From assembly GCF_050947875.1 (NCBI RefSeq), contig NC_134568.1, positions 255,261,778 to 255,325,777 on the forward strand: a stretch of DNA of 64,000 bases, written 5' to 3'. Below the pieces are notes generated by a model, which saw nothing but the letters and a program-made list of their open reading frames with translations, made no database searches and was not told the DNA's origin. The DNA is from Dermacentor variabilis. Taxonomy: Eukaryota > Arthropoda > Arachnida > Ixodida > Ixodidae. A program made the translations under genes and the position numbers. This document shows positions 43,701 to 53,965 of the stretch, piece after piece; position 1 is the stretch's first letter, and every line of letters starts with the position of its first letter.

Positions 43701-46700
43701 TTGGCGCACGTCTCAATTTCTGGCGCGCGTCACAGCCGTGGCTCCGCATGGCTATAAGTGCAGATGAGCGCATAAGCATCCTGCTTTAGAGGTAATCTGC
43801 CGCATGTGCAAAGAGTGGGCGTGTCGAGATGACGTGGCACCATGTAAGCTGTCTTACCACGCATTGTAAGGTTTGGAGGGCAATCGTACTGCTGGCAACC
43901 AGTTGTAAGGTTTAGGTGTAGTTGAAGGGAGGGACTTCCCATCGCTGGCTACCAGTTGTACGGGTTGTAGTCGAGCATGAAATAAGTGGTAGCTGGCCCA
44001 TGCCATCGTCCAACTCACCCACGCTTGGGACGTGGTTGTAGGGCAGAACTTGCTCCCATCGAGAACTAGAAGTACGGGATTTATTTACAGTATTTACATT
44101 ACGACTGGAGATACATTTCAACAGTCTAGCATGACTCCCAAACGGAGCACGCAAGACAAAGCACGTAGCACACGAGCACACAGCTTGACGAGCAGCCGAA
44201 GACTGCTGCTTAAAAACCCACTGTCCTCCCTAGATCCCTAGGTGAGGGAAAACTGCCGCCCAACCTTCGTCCACTCGGACCGTCCACAGTCGTCATTGGA
44301 GGCGTAGTCGACCCGCTTTTGAGGGGGAGGGTTCACACACTCTCTTCCGCACTTTGGTCTCACTGAACACACTGAGGTGAGTGGGTCCTCGTACACATGT
44401 GTTGTCATGCTTGACGCCAGCTGGTGCCTCTTGATTCCAGAGCTGACTTCTCAGGTAGCTGCCACGACTGTCAGCAGACTGTGACGAATTCTGGGACCCG
44501 TGAAAATGCACCGCAAAACACCTTTTCCAGGAGCTCTCTTGCTGCAAGTAGACTGTGAAGGCGACAGCGAACCAACTAACAATACATGGTCCACCAAACC
44601 TAGCTTTCCTTGTTGGCGCCGTCGGCTCTCTGAAGGAGGCGCATGGTTGACTAACTTTGCTGGCATCGCCAGTTCTCCGAAGACACGCTTTGCTGGCTCT
44701 CCAAAGCCACTCATTGCAGCGGGCCGGGAAGTGTTCGAAGATCGCTACCCCTGCAGGACGATCGAAACAGCTGCGGCGGGCTGGGAAAGTTTTGCAGGTC
44801 AGCACCCCTGCAGGCCAATCGTAACAGCGTTTATTATTAGAGGTTGCGTAATCTTGAGTTTCAGTGACCCATTGGAGCGAGAGGCAGACGAAGCGTTCAA
44901 TCCCCGCTGCCAACGCATTTCCTGATAGCGTCGTCCCAGAGCGGGCAACGCTATCAGCTGCAGGGACGGAGTGCACGCGAAAGCATGGCTGCCTTTGCTT
45001 AATTCGTACCACCGAGGAGATATCATCGCCGTATGTAGCATATGAAACCGTACCATTCGTCGTTGTCTCCCAAGTTTATCAAAATGAATTGTTTTCTCAT
45101 TCAAATTAGTTTTTTCAATTGCCCAATAATTAGAAAAATTCTGCGGCTCCTTTCCGTGCAAGAAAAATCTATTGGCAACTATTTATTTGCATAAATGGCC
45201 AAATTTCAATAGAAAGAAATTTTGATGAAACAAAGCAAATTACCGATTTTACCGACTTAGTTATAGTATAGAGGCTTAACTGTATTACTTGCTACATGTG
45301 CACCTTTCTGATCTATTTAGCCTCGCTGAGGTGAGCATTGGATACACATGGTTTTCATTTTAAGGAGGGGCTTAGCTTTGTTTGCACAGCTTCACTACTG
45401 AGGAAACAACAACCACAGATGGGGTGCACGGAAGTAATGTGCTGTTACAAAGAGAAAAGCATCTGTAATAGTGATGAAACATTGTTGTATCGTAATTTTA
45501 AACATTTTTTTATATGCACATTGAAAAGGGAACATATGCTTTATATACTACATGCTTCAATTGGAAACAGCTGAACTTTTTTATTACACCGTAGTAGAAG
45601 CCCTCCACTACTGGCTTGTGTGCACAAAAATACAAATGCTAAACCCAGTCAAATTTAATTAATCAAATAATCAGCTGATTAGCTATTATTGCTAATTATA
45701 TTTCTGATTAATTCCAGAATTAAAGCCTGTGCATCCTCTAGGCATGCACACTTAGTAGAAATCCTGAGATTAACACCAGTTTGGAGGTAACCTTCATGAT
45801 AAGATGTTTATTGGTGGTGCATTCCTTCAAGGACGCTATGGGTAGAAATGGCGTGGCAACGTGAGGCACCGTCTAGAAAGACACCAGCGACCAGCTGCAC
45901 GAGCAGAGCAACCCGATCGTTGGCGGTGCACCGTCAACGATGCCTTTGAGAATGTGCTGAATTTTATCAGCTTGGGGCATGGCAGCATTGACGCATTTAC
46001 AAAAGTCAACGACTTCTTCTATGTAGCTAATGAAATTTCTCCAATCTTGTGCTCGGGCACGCAAGCACTGTTTGTGGACAGCAAGTTGACCAAACACTTC
46101 AGTGAATGACGTCTTGAAAGTTGGCCATGCCGGGATGTCGCTTTCATGATTATGGAACCAGAATTGGGCACCGCCAGTCAGATAAAATAGGATGTTGATC
46201 AACTTTGTGGCGGCATCCCACTTGTTATGTGCACCCACCCATTCATGAGATGTAAACCAGTTTTCCACATTGGTGTCATCTGTACCGCTGAAGACCTTTG
46301 GATCACGTTGCCAAGGAACCTTGGTGCAGATGACGGACTGGGGTGAAGGCACCAGCGGTTCTGTGTTGTCAGTCATGATGGGCAGAAGCGTTTGGGTTCG
46401 AAGCTTCAGGGTGCAAGCACTGGGGGGAGCTCCAGCAACCTCCACCAATTGATAAGATGTTTATCGGTGGTGCATTTCTTCAAGGATGCTATGAGTAGGA
46501 ACGGTGCGGCAGTGTGAGGCACCGTCTCGAAAGACACTAGCGACCAGCAGCGCAAGCCGAGCATTGGCGATGCTGCTGGACAGAGGCATGTCTTCTTCTT
46601 CACACTCCCTACACTTGTAGCGAAATGCATTGGCCTTCCAGCTAATATTTTTTCAGAAAGCCTAACAAGGACGAAGTTTAGTGGAAGACCAGCATATTTG

Positions 46701-49700
46701 TGACTGGAGGCAACACGAAGGGCAAATTGCTTCCTCATGCCAGCGTTTTGACAGCAAGTGCCCGCGGTCATCAAATGAAATGTGTTCATGTTTGCCTGTG
46801 CATGTGTGACGTCATGCTTGTTAATTTAGTTAGTAAGCTAATGTTTACAAGTTTATACGACTGATAAAACTACTACCCTTACTTCGTATAGTTGTCTAAT
46901 AATTTGCTATTGCAGTCGATGTGTCACCTTTCAGGCGAAGCTATGAAATTTTTTCAAACATAACGTGACACCCCAAACTTAACCAACAGCTTTGCGTCAA
47001 CAAGCATGGTGGCACCTATTTACACGATGGTCATCCAACACCAAATCTGACCTCATCTCTGAGTAACTCATGATAATTATAAGCAGTAAGTGATGTGGGC
47101 TATCACTTTATCAGATCTCGTGTATATGCCCACTGCAGTGCCTCTGTGGCTATGGCGTTGAGCTGCTGGGCATGAGGTTGCGGGTCATGGGGGCCACATT
47201 TAGATGGAAGTGAACTGCAGAAATATTCTGGGTGCACATTAAAGAACTCCAAGTGGTCAGAATTCATCCGGCGTCCCTCATTACACACTCTGCAGTTTTT
47301 AGCATTAAACCCCACCATTTAATTTTTGTCTCATGTACGTGACAGCGACTGAGCAATAAATCGCTGCCCTTTTGAGATTGGTTGTTGATTTGAGAGCTCA
47401 TTAGACTAAAATTGTAATGTTTCAGCTGAAGTGCCCGAATCATGCTATTTCCGGATTGCCTTGGAAGATACGGCAGAAAGTGAGTTAGTCACTAAGGGGT
47501 AATAATATTAATTTGTTTCCTATTGATGTAATACCACTCAGAATTCTTGTTCATAACCAAAGTATACCAGGTGTTTCTGCAAAGACTAGGCAATTTTTAA
47601 AAATCGCCTGTGGCAGATAGCACAATTCTAGTCCTTGAGCTGATCTACACAAAGAGGCTGACATTGCTCACATGAACAATTGAAATGCATAATCGACCAG
47701 TTAAAAAAAATTACTGATTCATTTTTAACTATTGATCTTGGAGCACATATTGCAATTTACAAATTGTAGCTAAGAAGTTTGGGGAATTCTCAGGATGAAA
47801 CCAGTTTCAAGATATTAACTCCAGAACTTTACGAAGACATACATTGGCAGTCCAGTTTAGTGCCAGAATGCATCAGATGGTGTTTTGTTAAAGAAGTAAG
47901 TCTTACAAGTCTCTTCATTAAAGATCATAATTACAGATTTCTCTGTGCTAAACTTAAGGCTTAGATTTGTCGCTGCATTCCCACAGATATTCACAAGTGT
48001 CTGTAAATCTCTTGCATTGTTTGGTAGCAGCACTGTGTCGTCTACGTACATCAGTCTGGGGACCTTCTGTTGCAACACTTGTCCATTATGCGTGTAGGAT
48101 AAATCAAACCCTAATTAACTGTTTCCCAGTAGTCTTTTTATACCCTTAACATAAAGTGTCAACAACAATGAAGACAGAGGACATCCTTGCTTCAGTCCTT
48201 GGTGAAAATCCACCACTTCATTACATTTTTGGCCTTCCCATATAGTTTGCACTTGGTCGTCTCTATATATCTGCCTCAGCAGCTTCAAAATCATTACCTA
48301 TGCATTCGTGCTTGAAAAGGTCTCATAACAATTCCCTGTCTGCATTGTGGTAGGCTCCCTTAATATCTAGAAATGTCATTTAGAAACCTAATGAGTGAAC
48401 TTTATCCTGTGTATAGATAATGAGAAGGATGCTCCATGGCCGCTTATGCAGATATGCTGAAGCAGTAGAAACAGATGCACCTGTCACAATGTGATGAACG
48501 CTATCGGTAATGTGATAAACAACAGTGAAAGTTGGGCATGGCCTGTCCCACTACTTGTTCTGTGGATGTGATATCAAGTAATGCACCATGATCATGCATG
48601 TTGTACTTTTGCAGTTCAGTGGAGAGAAAATATGTTTAATTAGTAGCTCAAGGCCTCTTTTGAAGGAGTGGGTAAGGATAAGGGAGATCAGGCTAAGTGT
48701 GGCTCACTATGAAAGATTCATATGTGAAGCTCTATTAGCGGTGAGAAGTTGGAGTGGCGCCCTCTCGTGTGTGACATCACAGGACATTGCTCGCTCAGCT
48801 GCGGCGCGCGCTCGTTCCCTTCAGTGCATGCTTGAGGTATTGGTGGCTCGTGCCGTGCTTATTGAAGAATATGTCGGCTTCTTTCTGCTGCCTTGCCTGA
48901 ACCGCAGTTTCTTCTTCAAAACCGCATGAGTTGAGAGAATTTACGGCTTAGATATCACAAGCTATGTACCGTTGAAGGGGTCTAGTAGTCTTGTAATGCA
49001 TATATGCATCTTGTCTGTCCATAAATTTTGCATAAAAGGAATATCTGCAAATTCAACGAGCAAAGTTGTGTAAGATGCTCGGCTAAACACTTAACATTCT
49101 CTTAGTACTTAGCTATGAGGCATATTGCATTTTACATGGAAGAAAAATCTTGATAATTGGTGTCGACATCATAAATCCATGTTAAAAGGACACTGCCCAG
49201 CGAAGCTTTCATCATGATTTTTATAACTGTAGTGAGTTGTTCTGGTCAAATATGGGACTTAAAAAATTGAAGAAGAAGAGTTAGGCATGTTTTGTATGAA
49301 AAAGTCTGGTACTATACTTTCACCGTTCTCTGAAACAGGCACCCAGAAAACGAATTGCTCATTGCTCATGGCGGTTAACATGACAGCGGGTCATGTAAAT
49401 GCTTCACGAACACTGTAACTAAAGGAAAGTTTCGTGATTAAGATCGAGAGCCAATCAAGTGGCGCTACGTATATCATATCATAGTGGCCTTCATAATGGC
49501 CCTCAGTAGCCTTTATCGACAATATGGCATACCCCTTGCGCAGTGAAAGCAACTGACTGTCATTACGGTGAGGCACGCATTGTTCATGAAACCCATCAAT
49601 TCACTACAATTTAGAATTGAAACCCTGATACTGTTTTTACAGTGCCAATTGCATTGCCTAAAGTATACTCGAGGCACTACAGCATAGCATAGGCTGCCTT

Positions 49701-52604
49701 GAAAATGAAAATTCAGACACCTCCTACCTCACCATATCTCAAACCTGCGTTGTTTAATTATACAGACTGAGAACTATGCACTTCGTCAATACATCAAAAA
49801 GAACCTCGCATACCTGCCTCATAAGGAAGACACCACAAGCCTCCCATGAATCCACTTGATTTTTTACCTCCACCATGGAATAATGATATCTTCACTATGT
49901 CCCATACATGTACTACTAATAAGTGAGGCTTCGACTTCTTTACGGCTGCAGCCATGCGGTCCAAAAGGCATATTTCACTCAAAAATTTGGGCCGAGCAGC
50001 CCGTGTCAGTTCGCCAAACAGATTCGTCATGTCTGTTCCTCAAGCAACAAGCACCCGCCGTGGTTGCTTAGTGGCTATGGTGTTGGGCTGCTGAGCACGA
50101 GGTCGCGGGATCGAATCCCGGCCATGGCGGCAGCATTTCTATGGGGGCAAAATGCGAAAACACCCATGTACTTAGATTTAGATGCACGTTAAAGAACCCC
50201 AGGTGGTCGAAATTTCCGGAGTCCTCCACTACGGCATGCCTCATAATCAGAAAGTGGTTTTGGCACGTAAAGCCCTATAATTAAAAAAATTTAAAAGCAA
50301 CAAGCACCAGTAAATTGCTCAAGTGAGTTGAACGTGTAGCACGTAAAAGGGAATAAATATTGGTACATTCCTTTCTGTATCCTTCAAACAGCTGTAAGCC
50401 CCAATTAGCTTTACTTCAAATTACCGCCACTTAAAATTAACCAGTGAAAAACAGCCTAATTTTTAGAAGCAGTTAAAGAAGCAAGTTGTGCTTATATAAT
50501 CTGAACAGCAGTGCTGCTATTGCAGTTGATAAACAAGAACAACGTCAGTGTAATAAGCCCTTGTGTTACTGCCGAGCACTGCTGTGAAGAAATCCAAAAA
50601 TTCTTTATTATACCATGAACTCCTCGTCATGAGCAAACATAATTTAGCTGGTTAAACTGAAGTTAAATGTCGCAGAAGTCGCATATTGCCACATTGTTCT
50701 GATGCTTGTTGCATCACGGTAGGTATGATATCCTAGCTGGATCCTTGTGTGCTATGTTTTTGCTTTTATGTTTTTATTATACACGTGAGCTACCACTGCA
50801 AAGTGTAGATCCACGCTCGAAAAACCCGCAGTGAGCTGGTCTGAGCTCCTTCAGCTGGTACTGTAGCATTACCTTTGAGAAATATATTGTCGCATAGAAA
50901 ATAAGTTCTTTGAATAAATTTACGCAAACGAAGACATCAGTAAAAATATATTTGAGACGACCGCCATAAGTATACAAGCATAGGGAACACGAGTAAACAA
51001 GCAGAAACACTTCAGAAGGCTCCCGGACATTGCCTGAACTGCAGCAGACAAGAGGCACAAGTCCATGCCCTGAGGTCACACGAGCGGCGCTCGCAGCCCC
51101 TTTAGGTCGTTCTCGGGGCTAAAAGTGAGCTAAGTGTCGCTTCAACATTAGCTCATGGCCAGACCCATTCCTCGAATGACGTTGCCTCCTTGCGGCAGTA
51201 GCCACACTCTGAGGCCATAAAAGGGTGCTCTTAAACTGCTCGTTTTTGCATACACTCTTTAGCCATTTGTAATGCTCATTTAGATAAGATGTGTTATGCT
51301 GGTGAAGAACATTTTGTTTTCTTAGTGCTACAATATGGTCCATCAGGATGCAGTAAGAGCACCATAAAATAGCTGAAGCCTGCTGCTTGAATCATTTAGC
51401 TGCACGTCTGGGATACAGTGCATTTGCAGGTCGAAACCAGGATATGAGTAGGCCATGGAGAGTGTGGTTGCTCATTTAGCACTTTGCAGCTAATTGCTTT
51501 TCTAAACACCATTTAACTCTTGAGTGTCACATGATCAGCCTGCATGCTTACTGAATTACGTTTTCTATAGGCAACTGCCGTTAGAATGCACTCGCAATTC
51601 TTCTCCCTTGTTGTAGTATGTCAAGGCTTAGCCTTATATTATATACAGTAGAATCTCATTAAATAGAACATTAAGGGGCCAGAGAAATTCAGTGTGCTCT
51701 GATCAACAGGAGTTCCGTTTACCGAGAAAGATATGCAGAGGTGCTGCACTATATGTCATACACCTTCTTAACACTGTTAGATATGTTAAACTTAAAAAGT
51801 GAATGTAGCAGCTAGTTTTTCCTGTGGTTTGGGCATGGTCAACGGCTGCTGGATTGCCTAGGCTATGGTATCTACGGTTTCGAGGAGGCATCGGCGACAT
51901 ATCAAAACAAAAGTATATCTTGCTGCTCCAATCCCTGCCCAAATAGCACACGCTCATGCACAGGGAGTCCAAATTATCGGACGTCACACTGTAGGCTGTC
52001 CAAAATTTCTGTTGTCCTTATTTTGGTCATCTGATTGGGCTAGTGATGGTGCTGCAAACCTGTCCCCATGTGTACACGCTATCCATTAAAAATCCATCAA
52101 ACTTTTGCCTGCTTGAGTCTGCCACCACTTTTTAAGGATGGCTTCCTGCATAGTAAAAGCCATCGCAAAACTTATATTTCAGATCCTGCCTCTTTCTGAA
52201 AAAGTGCTTCAGTGTTTTCTTCTGTGGTTCCGCTTACAGAGAGTTGCGAAAATATAGGTTCCAAATAATGAAAGTTTTTTTGAGTCACACAAATGCAGAA
52301 CCAACCAATTTAGAGGCTGTCGTTCCAATCAAGAGGCAATTCCCTTTAAGCAATTTTCGTTTACTGAGATTCTACTGTTTAAGGGATGCCTCACCACACA
52401 GAGTACCATAACATGTACAAACTGCTTAAAGACATAAGATCATTAATTTTCCAGTTCAATTTTTTCATTTCTCAACAGGACAACCACAAGAACTACGAGT
52501 ACCGCTACCTGTTTGTTGATCTTGACGGCCAACCAAAGCGGACGATCATTCTAGAGGACAATAGGGAAAGCAGGGGCTCCAGCAACACATTTGATGTTAT
52601 CTAG
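34428..52604 (+). CDS. TIMM21: TIMM21: mitochondrial import inner membrane translocase subunit Tim21 (five coding exons)
   Basis: Exons 34428-34704, 36125-36187, 40529-40691, 41792-41900 and 52479-52604 join in frame (phases 1, 1, 2, 0, all GT-AG) to 245 residues, close to the vertebrate length. Tim21 is an inner-membrane component of the TIM23 complex. It contacts TOM and links import to the respiratory chain. Residues 1-70 are basic and poor in acidic residues, fitting a presequence. A single membrane segment lies at about 102-119 (YLGVILAGLGVTGLMFYTIF). The intermembrane-space domain has YSKALERC, GHGETTSRGRRRHVSHMEY, MKFYIKGP, GTVHLEV and RYLFVDL, ending RTIILEDNRE as in animal Tim21. An alternative start is the ATG at 34446. 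No lesion is seen. Confidence 0.92.
34705..36124 (+). other. TIMM21 intron 1, no feature recognised
   Basis: Contains a C-run followed by an A-run at about 35424-35445. No repeat family or coding sequence is recognised. Confidence 0.5.
36125..36187 (+). CDS. TIMM21: TIMM21 exon 2
   Basis: 63 nt after a TTTTTTTCCAG acceptor, before GTGAGCC. Encodes VKQSTKDASYLGVILAGLGV, the approach to and first half of the membrane segment. Confidence 0.88.
36491..36524. repeat. (AT)n followed by poly-G
   Basis: 24 bp of AT dinucleotides then ten G. Confidence 0.9.
36886..38880 (-). mobile_element. Decayed DNA transposon (mariner/IS630-like transposase)
   Basis: The left edge begins ACAGGGTGCTCCAACTATGC, a terminal sequence style shared by many arthropod DNA transposons. 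The transposase lies inverted on the right. A matching right terminal repeat was not found, so the right edge is approximate. It lies in TIMM21 intron 2. Confidence 0.5.
37800..38725 (-). pseudogene. Transposase remnant, helix-turn-helix plus DDE-type domain
   Basis: From the ATG at 38725: MSFSNEQKVKIIFALGAAND, a helix-turn-helix region. Then LAFMASNPHASVQDVAAQ and VPISKSPVWRILN, a second helix-turn-helix typical of mariner/IS630-like transposases. Near 38100 it reads QDGALAH and then GPVNWPARSPDLSPLSFF, the conserved H-D-x-A and WPARSPDLxPLD block near the second catalytic Asp. Numerous stops and frameshifts make it non-functional. It is nested in TIMM21 intron 2, opposite to the gene. Confidence 0.65.
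38944..39289 (+). pseudogene. Helitron-like head plus MGRPR-type ORF fragment
   Basis: TTTTACAGCGAAGCTGTATA at 38944 matches the head found inverted at 7297. At 39149 an ATG opens 46 codons: MGRPRFIHIPEEQAAFDQQR, REQNREQARLHRPDAAARAQ, then a stop at 39287. Basic repeats of this kind precede the zinc-finger and helicase parts of Helitron-like proteins in ticks. The shared head and similar N-terminal style suggest one superfamily. The assignment is tentative. Confidence 0.4.
39578..39777. other. Assembly gap, 200 N
   Basis: Exactly 200 N, probably a fixed-size placeholder of unknown true length, inside TIMM21 intron 2. The repeat content on both sides explains the failure to assemble. Confidence 0.98.
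39941..40172. repeat. Long foldback element, about 85-bp arms
   Basis: The left arm from GTACAGCCGCCCTGATTTTA and the right arm ending TAAAAATCAGGGCGGCTGTA are reverse complements with about four mismatches. An about 60-bp loop contains several TTGTTGC units. No coding capacity and no clear target duplication. Confidence 0.85.
40529..40691 (+). CDS. TIMM21: TIMM21 exon 3
   Basis: Follows CTGTGCAG, ends CGCCGCAG before GTATGT. Encodes LMFYTIFHELFSGHSPNSVY and the conserved GHGETTSRGRR. Confidence 0.95.
40760..40966 (+). repeat. Ruka-type SINE in TIMM21 intron 3
   Basis: Plus strand. A-box ATGACTCAGTGGCTATGGCG, B-box-like GGGTTCAATTCC, then body with CTCAGGTGGTCAAAATTTAT and TCCACTATGGTATTCCTCAT. 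Moderately diverged. Confidence 0.75.
41590..41697. repeat. Foldback hairpin in TIMM21 intron 3
   Basis: The outer arms (GATCATTCATATTCAAAACA versus TGTTTTAAATACGAATTATC) and inner arms (ACACAGGAC, AGCGCTC loop, GTCCTGTGT) pair. A poly-T tract interrupts the right side. Preceded by GAGCTAGTTGGTAC, a word also found before the 56-kb hairpin. Confidence 0.7.
41792..41900 (+). CDS. TIMM21: TIMM21 exon 4
   Basis: Follows TTTTTCATCTACAG, ends AGAGAG before GTATGT. Encodes HVSHMEYIKDGINYMRMKFY and GTVHLEVRE. Confidence 0.95.
42868..42985. repeat. Diverged foldback in the last intron
   Basis: CAGCAAGGAATG pairs with CATTCCTTGCTCTG, and flanking bases pair at roughly two thirds of positions. A weak but extended inverted repeat. 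Confidence 0.4.
43201..43375. repeat. Short interspersed repeat with ATAACGAA motifs
   Basis: Repeated words AACCTCAATATAGCGAA, ATCGATATAACGAAGT, CCTCAATGTAACGAAG and AATATAACGAAATT within 170 bp. This looks like a decayed terminal-inverted-repeat element of a kind common in ticks. Confidence 0.45.
43905..44826 (-). repeat. Probable solo LTR in the last TIMM21 intron
   Basis: On the minus strand it reads TGTTACGATTGG to CCTTACA, the TG..CA form of LTR ends. It has AATAAA within GTAAATAAATCCC (about 44085) and a TTTTTAAGCAGCAG upstream as a weak TATA candidate. Two tandem copies of an about 55-bp unit (CCCCTGCAGG core) lie at the U3 end (44720-44826). The left boundary could instead be at 43865. 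No internal region or second LTR is nearby, and no clear target duplication was found. Confidence 0.45.
44827..45796. other. Intron sequence, no feature recognised
   Basis: A/T-rich, short frames only. Confidence 0.4.
45797..46615 (-). mobile_element. Internally deleted Ty3/gypsy element (LTR - partial gag - LTR)
   Basis: Direct repeats start TGATAAGATGTTTAT at 45797 and at 46450. They share about 110 bp, including GTGAGGCACCGTCT and AGCGACCAGC. Between them lies only the first part of gag. The minus strand beside the right LTR reads TTGGTGGAGGTTGCTGGAG, matching the region beside the LTR at 63966 (TTTGGTGGAGGTTGTTGAG), a shared primer-binding-site candidate. The deletion runs from mid-gag into the 3' LTR. 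The right outer boundary is approximate. Confidence 0.65.
45925..46376 (-). pseudogene. Truncated Ty3/gypsy gag, capsid part
   Basis: From the ATG at 46376: MTDNTEPLVPSPQSVICTKV, then WQRDPKVFSGTDDTNVENWF, GGAQFWFHNHES, SYIEEVVDFCKCVN and KIQHILKGIVDGA. These blocks align with the gag of the element at 62.7-63.9 kb (RDPPIFSGTAEHDVEDWL, SYIEDVLDLCKRVN, KIKHILKGIED). The frame then enters the left LTR. Zinc knuckle and everything beyond are missing. Confidence 0.75.
46616..47133. other. Intron sequence, no feature recognised
   Basis: No recognisable repeat or coding sequence. Confidence 0.35.
47134..47327 (+). repeat. Ruka-type SINE, diverged
   Basis: Plus strand. GCCTCTGTGGCTATGGCGTT head, a damaged B box, body GGGTGCACATTAAAGAACTC and tail ACCCCACCATTTAATTTTT. 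Confidence 0.7.
47567..47860 (+). repeat. Probable DNA-transposon end
   Basis: Starts ACCAGGTGTTTCTGCAAAGA and continues AATTTTTAAAAATCGCCTGT. It is similar in style to the terminus at 36886 and to elements with CAGGGTGTTTC ends. No transposase left. Confidence 0.35.
47870..48400 (-). pseudogene. CR1-like LINE RT remnant
   Basis: On the minus strand it reads FLDIKGAYHNAD (motif A). After many lesions comes RLMYVDDTVLLPNNARDLQT (catalytic box YVDD) and LVNICGNAATNLSLKFS. The same blocks occur in the CR1-like LINE at 29.9-30.4 kb (YADDIVFLANKQSDLQRLVN). A small, old fragment. Confidence 0.6.
48401..50041. other. Intron sequence, no feature recognised
   Basis: Frames are at most about 110 codons and match no family I recognise. 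Confidence 0.4.
50056..50294 (+). repeat. Ruka-type SINE, young copy with 14-bp target duplication
   Basis: Plus strand. CGCCGTGGTTGCTTAGTGGC head, B-box GGGATCGAATCCCGG, intact body and A/T tail. AAGCAACAAGCACC is repeated at 50042-50055 and 50295-50308. The best-preserved copy in the window. Confidence 0.95.
50309..51645. other. Intron sequence, no feature recognised
   Basis: Nothing recognisable on either strand. Confidence 0.4.
51646..52377. mobile_element. Terminal-inverted-repeat element (MITE-like), 732 bp
   Basis: The left end CAGTAGAATCTCATTAAA and the right end (reverse complement CAGTAGAATCTCAGTAAAC) match at 16 of the first 18 bases. Second inner blocks (AGTTCCGTTTACCGAGA at 51710, GGTTCCGCTTACAGAGA at about 52225) look like subterminal repeats. 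The ends resemble pogo/Tigger-type termini. No transposase. It ends 101 bp before TIMM21 exon 5. Confidence 0.65.
52479..52604 (+). CDS. TIMM21: TIMM21 exon 5 and stop
   Basis: Follows TTTCTCAACAG. Encodes NYEYRYLFVDLDGQPKRTII and EDNRESRGSSNTFDVI, then TAG. It lies only 101 bp downstream of a short inverted-repeat element. Confidence 0.95.
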   Translation, partial: DNHKNYEYRYLFVDLDGQPKRTIILEDNRESRGSSNTFDVI

Positions 52605-52661
52605 AAGTTGCAATTATCATCTCTACCATACCTATGTAAATCCAGAAAGACAAATGATATT

Positions 52662-52667
52662 AATAAA
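52662..52667 (+). terminator. TIMM21: TIMM21 polyadenylation signal
   Basis: AATAAA 58 nt after the stop codon. Confidence 0.65.
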
Positions 52668-53965
52668 GAAAGTGTGCTGCCCATATGCCACTTCTTATTT
52701 GCTGTGCACAAGCAACACAATCATTTTTTTTCTGCTTGCTGAGTCCGTATCAATTGCAGTAGGTAGACAGCAGAGATAGCTAACACTTATTATCTTAATG
52801 CTTTTCCACAAAAATTCTGTTCTCTATGTGAGAGGCTTACCATCTCAGAAGCCATTACCTCTTTAGCTGCCATTCCTGAGACAACTCACACAGCACCTGC
52901 CACTCCCAAGAATACTTTTGTGTGTTCAGTGCACTCCTTGCCTCTCCAGAAGCAGCTCATGTAAAAAATAAAATTTTGTTACTGTCAGTGGAGATATCCT
53001 CTGAACACACAGAAAGCTTGTAAGTTAAATTTTTTACTTTAGATGAAGCAGATGTGCCACTGCTTCATTGCTCTGTCACAGCAGGGCAGCCATTGCGAAC
53101 GAGTGGGGCAGGTCCATCAGTGAGGGGCCCTTTGAGGGGGCCCTTTAATGATTTTGAAATCCTAAAGTTTTTGTTGAGCTGGTAACAAGATGTTGGTGCC
53201 AGCCTAATGGTGATCAAAACAACTCCTGTCAAGCAATTTGGTTTCTAGGCATAATGCTTGAATTATACTGGGGCATGTGTGATTTATATGCATACATCTT
53301 ATTCAAAGACAGAATTGCTGCCCCTTAAAGTTGCACGCTCGAAGACTATAAGCTGTCATTGATCCTGCTACTTCCTTCGAGAATTCTGTCTGAAATCTTG
53401 CCCTCATGAAGTCTAAATGATCCATCAGAGGCAGATGCAAGATTGCTGGCTTTCTGCTACTTAACATCATTGTGCTTCACACAATGCAAGAAAACTGAAG
53501 AGGTGTATGTCCCACTGGCTAAAGCTGGGTTTTAAGTGTCTGGGTACCAAACAAGTTTGTCAGGATGCTTTGAAGAGTGAACCTTATACTGGAAACTTCT
53601 GGAAGCAGTGTTATTAAACTCTCGAATTCATGTGTGGATTACTCGTCTGGCATAGTGCAGGAAATTCCACTTGCATGCAAGAGATTGTGCGCTGTACTGG
53701 AGCTATGAGCTGTGCCAATACATCTAAAGAGACGGCACAACCCATTTGACTTTATTCTGCCAGAAATGCAGTCGCAAACCTAGTCTTAGGCGAGCTTGTT
53801 TGGAAAACCTATGGTATGCAGTAGTGTGTGGGAAGGATCTTTAACCCTGCAACAATTTTTTAAGTTTCAAAAAATCTTAGGCATGACACTGACCTTGACA
53901 TTATTTCACACCCTGCTTCTGCTGCAAAAATATCAGAAGATAGCAGCTCACTTTTCTTATACCAT
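52668..53965. other. Downstream of TIMM21, no feature recognised
   Basis: Only short frames; no further host gene found. Confidence 0.4.

Noticed and set aside
44293..45012. 239-codon minus-strand frame
   Set aside because: Lies mostly within the probable solo LTR and shows no protein family signature.
50056..50140. tRNA-like sequence with A and B boxes as a possible tRNA gene
   Set aside because: It is the head of a SINE with tail and target duplication, and no proper anticodon stem can be drawn.
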